From IMG/VR virus record IMGVR_UViG_3300045950_000170, positions 1-52,273 of that record: 52,273 nt of DNA. The stretch is one strand, 5' to 3'. Shown in pieces: positions 6,655 to 14,784 of the stretch (positions are counted from its first letter, which is position 1; each line of letters begins with the position of its first letter). The notes under the pieces are model-generated. The model was given only the letters and a program-made list of their open reading frames with translations, was not told the DNA's origin and made no database searches. The position numbers were made by a program, and so were the translations under genes. Origin of the DNA: a virus.

Positions 6655-6843
6655 TCAGTCCGGCTTCGCGGCCTGCCGACCCGCTTCGTAAGCGGCCATC
6701 AGGGCGCTCTTGACGGCCCAGACACTGACATCGTGGAAGTCCAGTCGGTCGCTGTTGCGGGTCTCCAAGGACTCAATGAACAGGTGGTCCAGCGCAATTT
6801 GCTGAAGCAGGTTTTCCATGGCTTTGTCGGCTGGTTTGGTCAT
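6655..6843 (-). CDS. DUF6900 domain protein (62 aa)
   Basis: The small protein contains the DUF6900 signature FIESLETRNSDRLDFHDVSV followed by WAVKSALMAAYEAGRQAA. The family is found on proteobacterial mobile elements next to DUF3489 and similar genes, and has no assigned function. Shine-Dalgarno AAGGAG precedes the start at 6843, and repeat copy 4 ends 38 nt upstream. It is the last gene of the minus-strand accessory array and diverges from the terminase genes. Confidence 0.75.
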   Translation of the reverse strand: MTKPADKAMENLLQQIALDHLFIESLETRNSDRLDFHDVSVWAVKSALMAAYEAGRQAAKPD

Positions 6844-6881
6844 GTGCGTCTCCTTGTGACGTCGTGGATGGTGATGGCATG

Positions 6882-6909
6882 AACGCGCTGTTCCAGAGGG
6901 AAGCCAAGC
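6882..6909 (-). repeat. Bipartite leader/promoter element, copy 4
   Basis: GCTTGGCTT-N10-CAGCGCGTT on the minus strand, 38 nt before the start at 6843. TTGGCT and GTTCAT are 17 bp apart. CCTCTGG occurs twice around the element as a direct repeat instead of the flanking hairpin of other copies. It lies in the divergent region with the terminase genes. Confidence 0.75.
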
Positions 6910-6961
6910 TCAATCCAGAGGAATGACGATCAAATGATTGAAGGGGCCACCGGTTCTCACC

Positions 6962-7498
6962 ATGGGCATTTCGATACGCGCTTACGCCCGGCACCGTGGC
7001 GTGACCGACACTGCTGTTCACAAGGCAATTCGCGCCGGGCGCATCACGCCGGAGGCTGACGGAACCATCGATGCCGACCGGGCTGATCGCGAATGGGCGC
7101 GCAACTCCGATGTGCCCAAGGCAGGTACCCGCGCCAAGGCGGCCAAAGCGGTCGTACCGGACGCCAGCACACCGTCGAACGATGGGCCGGCCGCCTTGCC
7201 CACTGGTGGCACGTCGTTGCTCCAGGCCCGCACGGTCAACGAAGTGGTCAAGGCGCAAACCAACAAGGTGCGACTGGCCCGTCTGAAAGGCGAGCTGGTC
7301 GATCGCCCAAAGGCCATCGCGCATGTGTTCAAGCTGGCGCGCTCCGAGCGCGATGCTTGGCTCAACTGGCCCGCGCGCATTTCGGCGCAGATGGCTGCCA
7401 GGCTCGATGTCGATCCGCACGCCATGCACGTGGCACTGGAGGCCGCAGTGCGCGAGCACCTGCAAGAGCTGGGCGAACTACGCCCTCGAGTGGACTGA
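6962..7498 (+). CDS. Phage terminase small subunit
   Basis: The 178-residue protein begins with a winged-HTH segment (ISIRAYARHRGVTDTAVHKA) typical of Nu1-like small terminases. It continues with a flexible Ala-rich linker and a helical C-terminal oligomerisation region (KVRLARLKGELVDRPKAIAH, ERDAWLNWPARISAQMAARL). It recognises the packaging site and recruits the large subunit. ATG 6962 is preferred over TTG 6938 because homology starts there. Its TGA overlaps the large-subunit ATG (TGATG), the usual coupled arrangement. Confidence 0.8.
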   Translation: MGISIRAYARHRGVTDTAVHKAIRAGRITPEADGTIDADRADREWARNSDVPKAGTRAKAAKAVVPDASTPSNDGPAALPTGGTSLLQARTVNEVVKAQTNKVRLARLKGELVDRPKAIAHVFKLARSERDAWLNWPARISAQMAARLDVDPHAMHVALEAAVREHLQELGELRPRVD

Positions 7499-9459
7499 TG
7501 CTGGACGTGGACTACGAAGGCGCGGCGGAAATCGAGCGCGCCTGGCGCGAAGGACTGACGCCGGACCCATTGCTGACCGTGTCCGAATGGTCGGATCGGC
7601 ACCGGATGCTTTCCAGCAAGGCGTCCGCCGAGCCGGGACGCTGGCGCACCAGTCGCACGCCGTACCTGAAGGCGATCATGGACTGCCTGTCGCCGACCTC
7701 GCCGGTCGAGCGCGTGGTGTTCATGAAGGCCGCCCAACTCGGCGCGACCGAGATGGGCTCGAACTGGATCGGCTACGTGATCCACCACGCGCCAGGCCCA
7801 ATGATGGCAGTCTGGCCGACTGTGGAAATGGCCAAGCGCAACTCCAAGCAGCGGATCGACCCGCTTATCGAGGAGTCTGGTGTTCTGGCCGAGTTGATTG
7901 CCCCGGCCAGGAGCCGGGACTCGGGCAACACCATTCTCGCGAAGGAGTTCCGGGGCGGCGTCCTGGTGATGACGGGCGCCAACAGCGCAGTCGGACTGCG
8001 GTCGATGCCAGTGCGCTACCTGTTCCTCGACGAGGTGGACGGCTATCCGCTGGACGTTGAGGGTGAAGGCGACGCGATTTCACTGGCCGAAGCCCGTACC
8101 AGAACCTTCGCGCGCCGCAAGATTTTCATCGTCTCGACACCAACAATCTCGGGCGCGAGCGCCATCGAACGGGAATATGAGGCATCCGATCAGCGCCGCT
8201 ACTTTGTGCCCTGCCCACACTGCTCGCATCGGCAGTGGCTGCGCTTCGAACAACTGCGGTGGGAGAAAGGCCAGCCGGAGAGCGCCGCCTATGTCTGCGA
8301 ATCCTGCGATGCGCCAATTTCCGAGCACCACAAGACCTGGATGCTGGAACACGGCGAGTGGCGCGCATTGGCGCCAGAGAATGGCGCCAAGACCGCAGGT
8401 TTCCACTTGTCGTCGCTCTACAGCCCGGTCGGCTGGCGCAGTTGGCGCGAGATCGCCGTCGCCTGGGAACTGGCCGTGAGCAAGGAGTCGGGTTCTGCGG
8501 CGGCCATCAAGACGTTCAAGAACACGGAACTGGGTGAGACCTGGGTCGAGGAAGGCGAAGCACCAGATTGGCAACGCCTCGTCGAGCGACGCGAGGACTA
8601 CCCGGTCGGATCGATTCCTCCCGGTGGGCTCCTGCTGGTGGGCGGCGGTGACGTTCAGAAGGACCGCATCGAAGCCTCCATCTGGGCCTTCGGGCGCGGC
8701 AAGGAATCATGGCTGGTCGAGCATCGCGTGTTGATGGGTGATACGGCCCGCGACGCTGTCTGGAAACAACTGGCGGATCTGGTTGCGGAAAACTGGACGC
8801 ACGCGTCCGGCGCGGCACTGCCGCTGGCACGGTTCGCCCTGGACACCGGGTTTGCCACCCAAGAGGCCTATACCTTCGTGCGATCCAGTCGTGACCCGCG
8901 CGTCATGGCTGTCAAAGGTGTCGCGCGCGGCGCGGCGCTGATCGGTACGCCCACCGCCGTGGATATCTCCAAGGGTGGCAAGAAACTGCGCCGAGGCATC
9001 AAGGTGTTCTCGGTCGCCGTCGGCATTGCCAAGCTCGAGCTCTACAACAACCTGCGCAAATCGGCGGATGTGGCCGAGGACGGTATCACCGCGATCTATC
9101 CGGCCGGATTCATCCATCTGCCGCATGTGGACGCGGAGTTCATCCAGCAGCTCTGTGCGGAACAACTCATCACCCGACGCGACCGGAATGGCTTCCCCAT
9201 CCGGGAGTGGCAAAAGATGCGCGAGCGCAACGAGGCACTGGACTGTTACGTCTATGCACGCGCCGCTGCTTCGGCGGCGGGACTGGATCGCTTCGACGAG
9301 CGCCATTGGCGTGAACTGGAGCGACAGCTGGGGATGGACGATCCGCCCGATCCCACCACCACAACATCGACTGACGAGGCCACCCAACGCGGTGGCCTCG
9401 CTGTTTCTGGGCCAGGTCGCCGCGCACGCCAGTTGGTGCGCAGTCGTTGGCTCTCCTGA
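7498..9459 (+). CDS. Phage terminase large subunit (GpA family)
   Basis: The 653-residue protein has a GpA-type ATPase with a degenerate Walker A, KAAQLGATEM (about 77-86), and Walker B LFLDEVDGYP (about 175-184). A putative zinc-binding insert follows (CPHCSHRQW, then CESCDAP). The C-terminal nuclease domain starts with GGGDVQKDRIEASIWAFG and ends near LDCYVYARAA. It cuts concatemeric DNA at cos and powers packaging at the portal. The first ATG after the small subunit (7498) is used, and length matches lambda gpA-type proteins. The gene starts the plus-strand head module and fixes the phage as lambda-like in packaging. Confidence 0.93.
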   Translation: MLDVDYEGAAEIERAWREGLTPDPLLTVSEWSDRHRMLSSKASAEPGRWRTSRTPYLKAIMDCLSPTSPVERVVFMKAAQLGATEMGSNWIGYVIHHAPGPMMAVWPTVEMAKRNSKQRIDPLIEESGVLAELIAPARSRDSGNTILAKEFRGGVLVMTGANSAVGLRSMPVRYLFLDEVDGYPLDVEGEGDAISLAEARTRTFARRKIFIVSTPTISGASAIEREYEASDQRRYFVPCPHCSHRQWLRFEQLRWEKGQPESAAYVCESCDAPISEHHKTWMLEHGEWRALAPENGAKTAGFHLSSLYSPVGWRSWREIAVAWELAVSKESGSAAAIKTFKNTELGETWVEEGEAPDWQRLVERREDYPVGSIPPGGLLLVGGGDVQKDRIEASIWAFGRGKESWLVEHRVLMGDTARDAVWKQLADLVAENWTHASGAALPLARFALDTGFATQEAYTFVRSSRDPRVMAVKGVARGAALIGTPTAVDISKGGKKLRRGIKVFSVAVGIAKLELYNNLRKSADVAEDGITAIYPAGFIHLPHVDAEFIQQLCAEQLITRRDRNGFPIREWQKMRERNEALDCYVYARAAASAAGLDRFDERHWRELERQLGMDDPPDPTTTTSTDEATQRGGLAVSGPGRRARQLVRSRWLS

Positions 9460-9476
9460 ACGAAGAAGGACATCCC

Positions 9477-9968
9477 ATGAGTTTGCAGACCCGTATCGAG
9501 AGCCTGGTGATTCGCATCGCCCAGGAGTTCAACACGCTCAACGGCAAGACCGGCACGCTGGCGAACCTGACAACCACCGACAAGTCGAGTCTGGTGGCGG
9601 CCATCAACGAGCTACAGTCCGCCGTTCTCAGCGGTACCGGCATCGACGACGCCAACGTGGCACTGACCACCACCTATTCGTCGTCGAAGATCGTCACGCT
9701 GCTGGATACCCTCAAGGCTGAGATCCTCGGTGGCGCCGATGCTGCCTATGACACCTTGGTCGAGATTCAGCAGTTACTCCAGGACGGGACCAGCGGCCTC
9801 GATGCGCTGCTTGCCGCCGTCAACAACCGCGTGCGCTTCGATGCTGCGCAGACACTGACGGTGATCGAGCAGCAGCAGGCACGATCGAACATCGGTGCCA
9901 TTGCCTTGACGGCAATCGGAGATGCCGACACTGACTTCGTCGCGGTGTTCGAAGGAGCACTGGTCTGA
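9477..9968 (+). CDS. Fibre-like virion protein with coiled N-terminus
   Basis: The 163-residue protein starts MSLQTRIESLVIRIAQEFNT and continues with a LTTTDKSSLVAAINELQSAV repeat-like segment and helical stretches ending ARSNIGAIALTAIGDADTDF. These are features of short tail-fibre, tail-needle or neck-fibre shafts. The start at 9477 follows a good AAGAAGGA box. The first 18 residues resemble those of the next protein (MSLxxRIxSLxxRI), suggesting a shared docking helix. The position between terminase and gpW is unusual for a fibre gene, so a head or neck decoration role is possible. Function is inferred. Confidence 0.55.
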   Translation: MSLQTRIESLVIRIAQEFNTLNGKTGTLANLTTTDKSSLVAAINELQSAVLSGTGIDDANVALTTTYSSSKIVTLLDTLKAEILGGADAAYDTLVEIQQLLQDGTSGLDALLAAVNNRVRFDAAQTLTVIEQQQARSNIGAIALTAIGDADTDFVAVFEGALV

Positions 9969-10360
9969 TGTCGCTTTCCGACCGAATCGCATCCCTCGCC
10001 GCGCGCATCGGCATCGAGGTGAAAAGCAAGATCGATGGCTCGCATCCGGGTCTCGCCCGCGCGTGGGTGAGCTTCGGCTACGTCAATGGCCAGATGGTCA
10101 TGCACAGCTCTCGCAACGTGGTGAGTGTGGAACGCCTGGCGACTGGTCGCTATCGCGTCCATTTCACCCAGCCGATGCCGGACACGAACTACGCCTGGAT
10201 TGCACTGGCCCGCAGTAGCACCAACAACGGCACGCAGCGCATCGCCATCGCGCGTGCCAGCGCCGACCAGAAGACCGCCGAGTACGTTGATGTCGCCTGC
10301 GCCACGATGGCGACGTCGTTTGCCGACTCCGACGAGATCAACCTGGTGGTGTATCGCTGA
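9968..10360 (+). CDS. Fibre-tip-like protein with collar/fibre C-terminal domain
   Basis: The 130-residue protein carries a domain seen at the ends of phage fibres: ARAWVSFGYVNGQMVMHSSR, NVVSVERLATGRYRVHFTQP, then MPDTNYAWIALA. Known versions read roughly AWVNF...NVSS...GxYTVxFTxxMPxxNYA and sit at receptor-binding tips. Its N-terminus (MSLSDRIASLAARIG) resembles that of the preceding protein. TGATG overlaps link it to the genes on both sides. It is probably a small receptor-binding or decoration protein; the location in the head module is odd. Confidence 0.65.
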   Translation: MSLSDRIASLAARIGIEVKSKIDGSHPGLARAWVSFGYVNGQMVMHSSRNVVSVERLATGRYRVHFTQPMPDTNYAWIALARSSTNNGTQRIAIARASADQKTAEYVDVACATMATSFADSDEINLVVYR

Positions 10361-10581
10361 TGGCCTATACCCAGTCCCAACTCGATGCGCTCGAAGCCGC
10401 ACTGGCCAAGGGCGAGCGCCGCGTGAGTTTCGGCGACAAGACCATCGAGTACCGCACCGTCGAGGAGCTGGCTGCCGCCATTCGTGAGGTCAAGCGCGGC
10501 CTGTTCGATGACGCCGTCGCCACCGGCCTGTGGCCCGGTGCGCCGCGCCAGATCCGCATCACGACCCGGAAGGCCACCTGA
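10360..10581 (+). CDS. gpW-like head-tail joining protein
   Basis: The 73-residue protein matches the small gpW family in size (lambda gpW is 68 residues) and pattern: YTQSQLDALEAALAKGERRV, a beta hairpin around FGDKTIEYRTVEEL, then a helix AAAIREVKRGL. gpW plugs and stabilises the DNA-filled head below the portal before tail joining. Start and stop overlap the neighbouring genes (TGATG), and it lies directly before the portal gene as in lambda. Confidence 0.85.
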   Translation: MAYTQSQLDALEAALAKGERRVSFGDKTIEYRTVEELAAAIREVKRGLFDDAVATGLWPGAPRQIRITTRKAT

Positions 10582-12065
10582 TGAGCTGGTTCGGAAAACT
10601 TCGACGCGGCCTGTTCGGCGGTACGTCACCAACCTATGACGGTATTGGTGGCGGTCGACGTGCGATCGCCTGGCAGGTCGGAAATCCTGGTGCCGTTGCC
10701 GCGCTGGCCTTCACCCAGAACGAACTCCGAGCCAAGAGCCGTGATCTGGTGCGACGCAACGCTTGGGCGGCCGCCGGCGTGGAAGCCTTCGTCGCCAACG
10801 CGATCGGCACTGGCATCAAGCCTCAGTCGATGCTCGCGGACAACGCGCTGCGGGAAGCCATTCACGCCCTCTGGTGGGACTGGTGCAGCGATGCCGACGC
10901 AGCCGGCTTGACCGACTTCTACGGCCTGCAAGCACTCGCCTGCCGGGCAATGTTGGAAGGCGGGGAGGCACTGGTGCGACTGCGCTATCGCCGACCCGAA
11001 GATGGTCTGGCAGTCGGCCTGCAACTTCAGGTGCTGGAACCCGAGCACCTGCCCACGACGATGAATCTTGAGCTCCCGTCCGGCAACATGGTGCGGGCTG
11101 GCATCGAGTTTGATCGTCTCGGGCGACGCACGGCCTACCACCTGTATCGCTCGCATCCCGGCGACGGGACGCTGGCGCCGATGTCGGGCACCGGCGGCAT
11201 GGATACCGTGCGCGTGCCAGCTTCCGAGATCATCCACCTGTTCCGTCCGCTTCGCCCAGGCCAGATCCGTGGAGAGCCCTGGTTGGCGCGGGCACTGGTC
11301 AAGCTCAATGAGCTGGACCAGTACGACGACGCCGAACTGGTGCGCAAGAAGACGGCGGCGATGTTCGCGGGCTTCATCACCCGCCTGGCGCCCGAGGACA
11401 ACCTCATGGGCGAAGGGCTGGCGGACGCCAACGGCGTGTCCCTGGCAGGACTGGAACCCGGGACCTTGCAGCTGCTCGAGCCTGGTGAGGACGTGAAGTT
11501 CAGCCAACCGGCAGACGTCGGGGCCAGCTACGCCGAATTCCTGCGCATGCAGTTCCGGGCAGTTGCGGCGGCGATGGGCATCACTTACGAGATGCTCACC
11601 GGCGATCTGACGCAGGTGAACTACTCGTCGATCCGCGCCGGATTGCTGGAGTTTCGCCGCCGCTGTGAAGCGATCCAGCATGGCGTGATCGTCCACCAGC
11701 TCTGCCGCCAGATCTGGCGCGCATGGATGGAACAGGCTGCGCTCGAAGGTGCACTCGATCTCCCGGGCTTCGTCGGACGCAAACGGGAATACCTAGCCGC
11801 CAAATGGATTCCGCAGGGCTGGCAGTGGGTCGATCCGAAGAAGGAGTTCGACGCGATGCTCACCGCAATCCGTGCCGGGCTGCTTTCGCGCTCCGAAGCC
11901 ATTTCCGCCTTCGGCTACGACGCCGAAGACATCGACCGCGAGATCGCGGCCGACAACCAACGAGCCGACGAACTCGGTCTGGTTTTCGATTCCGACCCGC
12001 GCCACGACAAAGCCCCCATCGCGACGCCCACCCCGGCTGCGGCGCAAGAACCCCAGGACAACTGA
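10581..12065 (+). CDS. Portal protein (lambda gpB family)
   Basis: The 494-residue protein contains gpB-family hallmarks: RDLVRRNAWAAAGVEAFVAN near the N-terminus, FYGLQALACRAMLEGGEALV, a HLFRPLRPGQIRGEPWLARA stretch, and LTQVNYSSIRAGLLEFRRR in the C-terminal half. Portal dodecamers form the DNA entry channel at one capsid vertex and dock terminase and connector proteins. The start is ATG 10581, overlapping the gpW stop. The protease gene follows after 1 nt, giving the lambda order W-B-C-D-E. Confidence 0.92.
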   Translation: MSWFGKLRRGLFGGTSPTYDGIGGGRRAIAWQVGNPGAVAALAFTQNELRAKSRDLVRRNAWAAAGVEAFVANAIGTGIKPQSMLADNALREAIHALWWDWCSDADAAGLTDFYGLQALACRAMLEGGEALVRLRYRRPEDGLAVGLQLQVLEPEHLPTTMNLELPSGNMVRAGIEFDRLGRRTAYHLYRSHPGDGTLAPMSGTGGMDTVRVPASEIIHLFRPLRPGQIRGEPWLARALVKLNELDQYDDAELVRKKTAAMFAGFITRLAPEDNLMGEGLADANGVSLAGLEPGTLQLLEPGEDVKFSQPADVGASYAEFLRMQFRAVAAAMGITYEMLTGDLTQVNYSSIRAGLLEFRRRCEAIQHGVIVHQLCRQIWRAWMEQAALEGALDLPGFVGRKREYLAAKWIPQGWQWVDPKKEFDAMLTAIRAGLLSRSEAISAFGYDAEDIDREIAADNQRADELGLVFDSDPRHDKAPIATPTPAAAQEPQDN

Positions 12066-12066
12066 T

Positions 12067-13386
12067 ATGCAGCTCGCACACCTGGCGTCCCGTCTCTACG
12101 GGACGCCGCTCCTCATTGCGCGATCGAAACTGGACGTGATCCTGTCCGTCCTAGGTCCACGCATCGGATTGCCGGACATCGATGCCGCCGTCCCGCTTCC
12201 CGCCCCAAAGACCAGCGCTTCGGCTGGGCAGCTCGGTATCGCGATCATCCCGGTGCACGGCACGCTGGTGCGACGGGCCATGGGGCTAGAGGCGGCCTCT
12301 GGCCTGACCTCCTATGGCGAGATCGCTGCACGGCTCGACGCGGCGCTTGCGGACCCACAGGTCAACGGCATCCTGCTCGACCTCGACTCCCCCGGCGGTG
12401 AGGCCGGTGGCGTGTTCGAGCTGGCCGAACGGATTCGCGCCGCCAACGACATCAAGCCGGTCTGGGCGCACGCCAACGACTCGGCGTACTCGGCGGCTTA
12501 CGCCATCGCGGCCGCTGCATCGCGCCTGACCCTGTCCCAAACCGCTGGAGTCGGGTCCATCGGCGTCATTGCCCTGCACGTCGACCAGTCCGTCAAGGAT
12601 GCCAAGGACGGGGTTGCCTACACGGCGATCTATGCCGGCCACCACAAGAACGACTTTTCTCCCCATGCGCCCCTGTCGCCGCAAGCTGCCACCACCCTGC
12701 AGTCGGAGGTTGATCGGCTGTACGGGATCTTCGTCGACCAAGTCGCGCGGATGCGCGGTCTGGACAGCGATGCCGTGCGGGAGACCGAAGCAGGCTTGAT
12801 CTTCGGGGATGCGGCGGTTGCGACAGGATTGGCCGACGCCGTGATGAGTTTCGAACAGGCCCTGGTCGAGTTCACCAACGCGCTGGATGCGCAGCGCCGA
12901 CTGGCAATACCCAGCGCCAATACCGCGAAGCGCCGCCCACAAGCTCGCGCCTCGCCCGTGACACTGAACGCCAGCCATCAGATTTCCAGCCATCAACCCT
13001 CTCATTTGGAGCAAACCATGACCGACCAAGAACAGCAGCCCCCGATGGACGACCCCGATCCGGAGCTCACGCCAGACCCGGCAGATACACCGGCGCAAGA
13101 ACCCGCAGCGCCGCCCTTGGCCGCTTCGATCACCGGTGCCACCACCAATGGCCGTATCGAGGCACAAGCCATTGCCGAGATCTGCCTGATCGCAGGCACG
13201 CCGCAGCGCACGGCGGAGTTCCTTGCCTCCGGGATGAGCGAGGCCCAAGTCCGCCGCGCACTGCTCGAGGCTCGCGCCGAACAGCCGGAGATTGCCTCGC
13301 GCATCACCGCCGATGCGGGAACCACCGTGCGACCGGAGAGCAGCCCGGTCGTTGCCGCCGTCAAGAAACTCGCCACGAAGGAGTAA
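12067..13386 (+). CDS. Prohead S49-family protease (gpC-like) with scaffold C-terminus
   Basis: The 439-residue length equals that of lambda gpC. The S49 core runs from about residue 55 to 260, with LLDLDSPGGEAGGVFE, then NDSAYSAAYAIAAAASR. By family pattern Ser142 in AYSAAY is the nucleophile, and Lys194 in GHHKNDFSP is the likely partner, forming a Ser-Lys dyad. The C-terminal 122 residues are acidic and Pro-rich, then helical, and match a scaffold domain that can also be made separately from ATG 13018. The protein matures the prohead. The start follows the portal stop by 1 nt. Confidence 0.9.
   Translation: MQLAHLASRLYGTPLLIARSKLDVILSVLGPRIGLPDIDAAVPLPAPKTSASAGQLGIAIIPVHGTLVRRAMGLEAASGLTSYGEIAARLDAALADPQVNGILLDLDSPGGEAGGVFELAERIRAANDIKPVWAHANDSAYSAAYAIAAAASRLTLSQTAGVGSIGVIALHVDQSVKDAKDGVAYTAIYAGHHKNDFSPHAPLSPQAATTLQSEVDRLYGIFVDQVARMRGLDSDAVRETEAGLIFGDAAVATGLADAVMSFEQALVEFTNALDAQRRLAIPSANTAKRRPQARASPVTLNASHQISSHQPSHLEQTMTDQEQQPPMDDPDPELTPDPADTPAQEPAAPPLAASITGATTNGRIEAQAIAEICLIAGTPQRTAEFLASGMSEAQVRRALLEARAEQPEIASRITADAGTTVRPESSPVVAAVKKLATKE
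13018..13386 (+). CDS. Nested scaffold protein (Nu3-like), in-frame start inside the protease gene
   Basis: Inside the protease gene and in the same frame, ATG 13018 is preceded by TTGGAG with a 6-nt gap to the start, an excellent ribosome-binding site that a coding region would not otherwise need. The 122-residue product has an acidic Pro-rich head (DPDPELTPDPADTPAQEP) and helical segments (AQAIAEICLIAGTPQRTAEF, EAQVRRALLEARAEQP). In lambda the scaffold Nu3 is made exactly this way from the 3' part of C. Scaffold directs prohead assembly and is removed by the protease. Confidence 0.7.
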   Translation: MTDQEQQPPMDDPDPELTPDPADTPAQEPAAPPLAASITGATTNGRIEAQAIAEICLIAGTPQRTAEFLASGMSEAQVRRALLEARAEQPEIASRITADAGTTVRPESSPVVAAVKKLATKE

Positions 13387-13389
13387 GCC

Positions 13390-13767
13390 ATGCCTGCCAT
13401 TTCGGAAACCAACAACCTCGGTGATCTCCTCAAGTACGAGGCGCCGAATCTTTATTCACGCGACCTGGCCACGGTCGCTGCCGGCCAGAACCTGGTGCTC
13501 GGCACCATCGTCGGCCGCGACAGCACGACCGGCAAGCTGAAAGCACTCGACCCGGCTGCTACCGACGGCACCGAGAACGCAGTTGGCGTGCTCGCCGCCG
13601 ATGTGGACGCGACCCTGATCGACCGCGAGGACGCGCTGCTGATCACCCGCCACGCCATCGTCGCCACTCACGCGCTGGTGTGGCCTGTCGCCATCACCCC
13701 CACCGAGACGACCGCCGCGATCGCTCAACTCGAAGCGCGTGGCGTCCTCGTCCGAATCGCTGCCTGA
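13390..13767 (+). CDS. Head decoration protein (gpD-like)
   Basis: The 125-residue protein resembles lambda gpD in size and beta-rich pattern: LLKYEAPNLYSRDLATVAAG, NLVLGTIVGRDSTTGKLKAL, AVGVLAADVDATLIDREDAL. gpD trimers clamp the expanded capsid. It lies immediately before the major capsid gene, 3 nt after the protease/scaffold stop, as in lambda. Confidence 0.88.
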   Translation: MPAISETNNLGDLLKYEAPNLYSRDLATVAAGQNLVLGTIVGRDSTTGKLKALDPAATDGTENAVGVLAADVDATLIDREDALLITRHAIVATHALVWPVAITPTETTAAIAQLEARGVLVRIAA

Positions 13768-13782
13768 TCTAGGAGACACACC

Positions 13783-14784
13783 ATGCAGAACCCCTTTACC
13801 AATCCCGCGTTCTCGATGGCAGCGCTCACGGCGGCCATCAACATTCTTCCCAACCGCTACGGCCGCATCGAGGAACTTGGCCTGATGCCGGCCAAGCCGG
13901 TGCGCCAGCGGCAGGTCATCGTCGAGGAGATGAACGGCGTGCTGAACCTGCTGCCCACACTGCCGCCAGGCGCGCCGGGTACGGTCGGTGTACGTGGCAA
14001 GCGCACCCTGCGCTCGTTCGTGATCCCGCACATCCCGCATGACGATGTCGTCCTGCCCGAGGAAGTCCAGGGCATCCGCGCCTTTGGCTCGGAGACCGAA
14101 ACGGAAGCCGTCGCGGGCGTCATCGCACGCCACCTTGAGACCATGCGCAACAAGCATGCGATCACGCTGGAGCACCTGCGCATGGGTGCGCTCAAGGGCG
14201 TCATCCTCGATGCCGACGGCTCTGTGCTGTACGACCTGTTCGACGAGTTCGACATCACGCCGCAGACCATCGCCTTTGACCTCGGCAACGCCGGCACCAA
14301 TGTGAAGTCGAAATGCCTCGCAACCCTGGCCGCGATCGAGGACAACCTCAAGGGCGAGTTCATGAGCGGTGTGCACTGCCTGTGCTCGCCCGAGTTCTTC
14401 GCCGCGCTGACCGGCCATGCCAAGGTCGAGAAGGCCTTCGAGAACTGGCAGCAGGGCGCCATCCTGATCAACGACGTGCGCCGTGGCTTTACCTACGCCG
14501 GCATCACCTTCGAGGAATATCGCGGACAGGCGACCGATCCGTCTGGGACCACCCGTCGCTTCATCGCGGCTGGCGAGGCGCATGCCTTCCCGCTGGGCAC
14601 GGTGGATACCTTTGGCACTTACTTCGCGCCGGCGGACTTCAACGAGACGGTGAACACCATTGGGCAGACGCTCTATGCCAAGCAGGAGCCGCGCAAGTTC
14701 GATCGGGGCACTGATCTGCATACCCAGTCCAACCCGCTGCCCATGTGCCACCGCCCCGGTGTGCTCGTAAAGCTGACCATGTGA
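13783..14784 (+). CDS. Major capsid protein (lambda gpE family)
   Basis: The 333-residue protein (lambda gpE is 341) follows the gpE pattern: NPFTNPAFSMAALTAAINIL, then RTLRSFVIPHIPHDDVVLPE, EHLRMGALKGVILDADGSVL, and KVEKAFENWQQGAILINDVR near the C-terminal domain. It forms the HK97-fold shell. Shine-Dalgarno AGGAGA lies before the start at 13783. Its stop overlaps the next gene (TGATG). Confidence 0.93.
   Translation: MQNPFTNPAFSMAALTAAINILPNRYGRIEELGLMPAKPVRQRQVIVEEMNGVLNLLPTLPPGAPGTVGVRGKRTLRSFVIPHIPHDDVVLPEEVQGIRAFGSETETEAVAGVIARHLETMRNKHAITLEHLRMGALKGVILDADGSVLYDLFDEFDITPQTIAFDLGNAGTNVKSKCLATLAAIEDNLKGEFMSGVHCLCSPEFFAALTGHAKVEKAFENWQQGAILINDVRRGFTYAGITFEEYRGQATDPSGTTRRFIAAGEAHAFPLGTVDTFGTYFAPADFNETVNTIGQTLYAKQEPRKFDRGTDLHTQSNPLPMCHRPGVLVKLTM

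Noticed and set aside
5285-6843. Integrative conjugative element core
   Set aside because: DUF3489 and DUF6900 hint at such elements, but no conjugation, relaxase or replication genes are present and phage genes flank both sides.
5693-6909. CRISPR array
   Set aside because: The repeats are separated by whole genes at unequal distances, have internal variable spacers of only 10 bp, and no cas genes are near.
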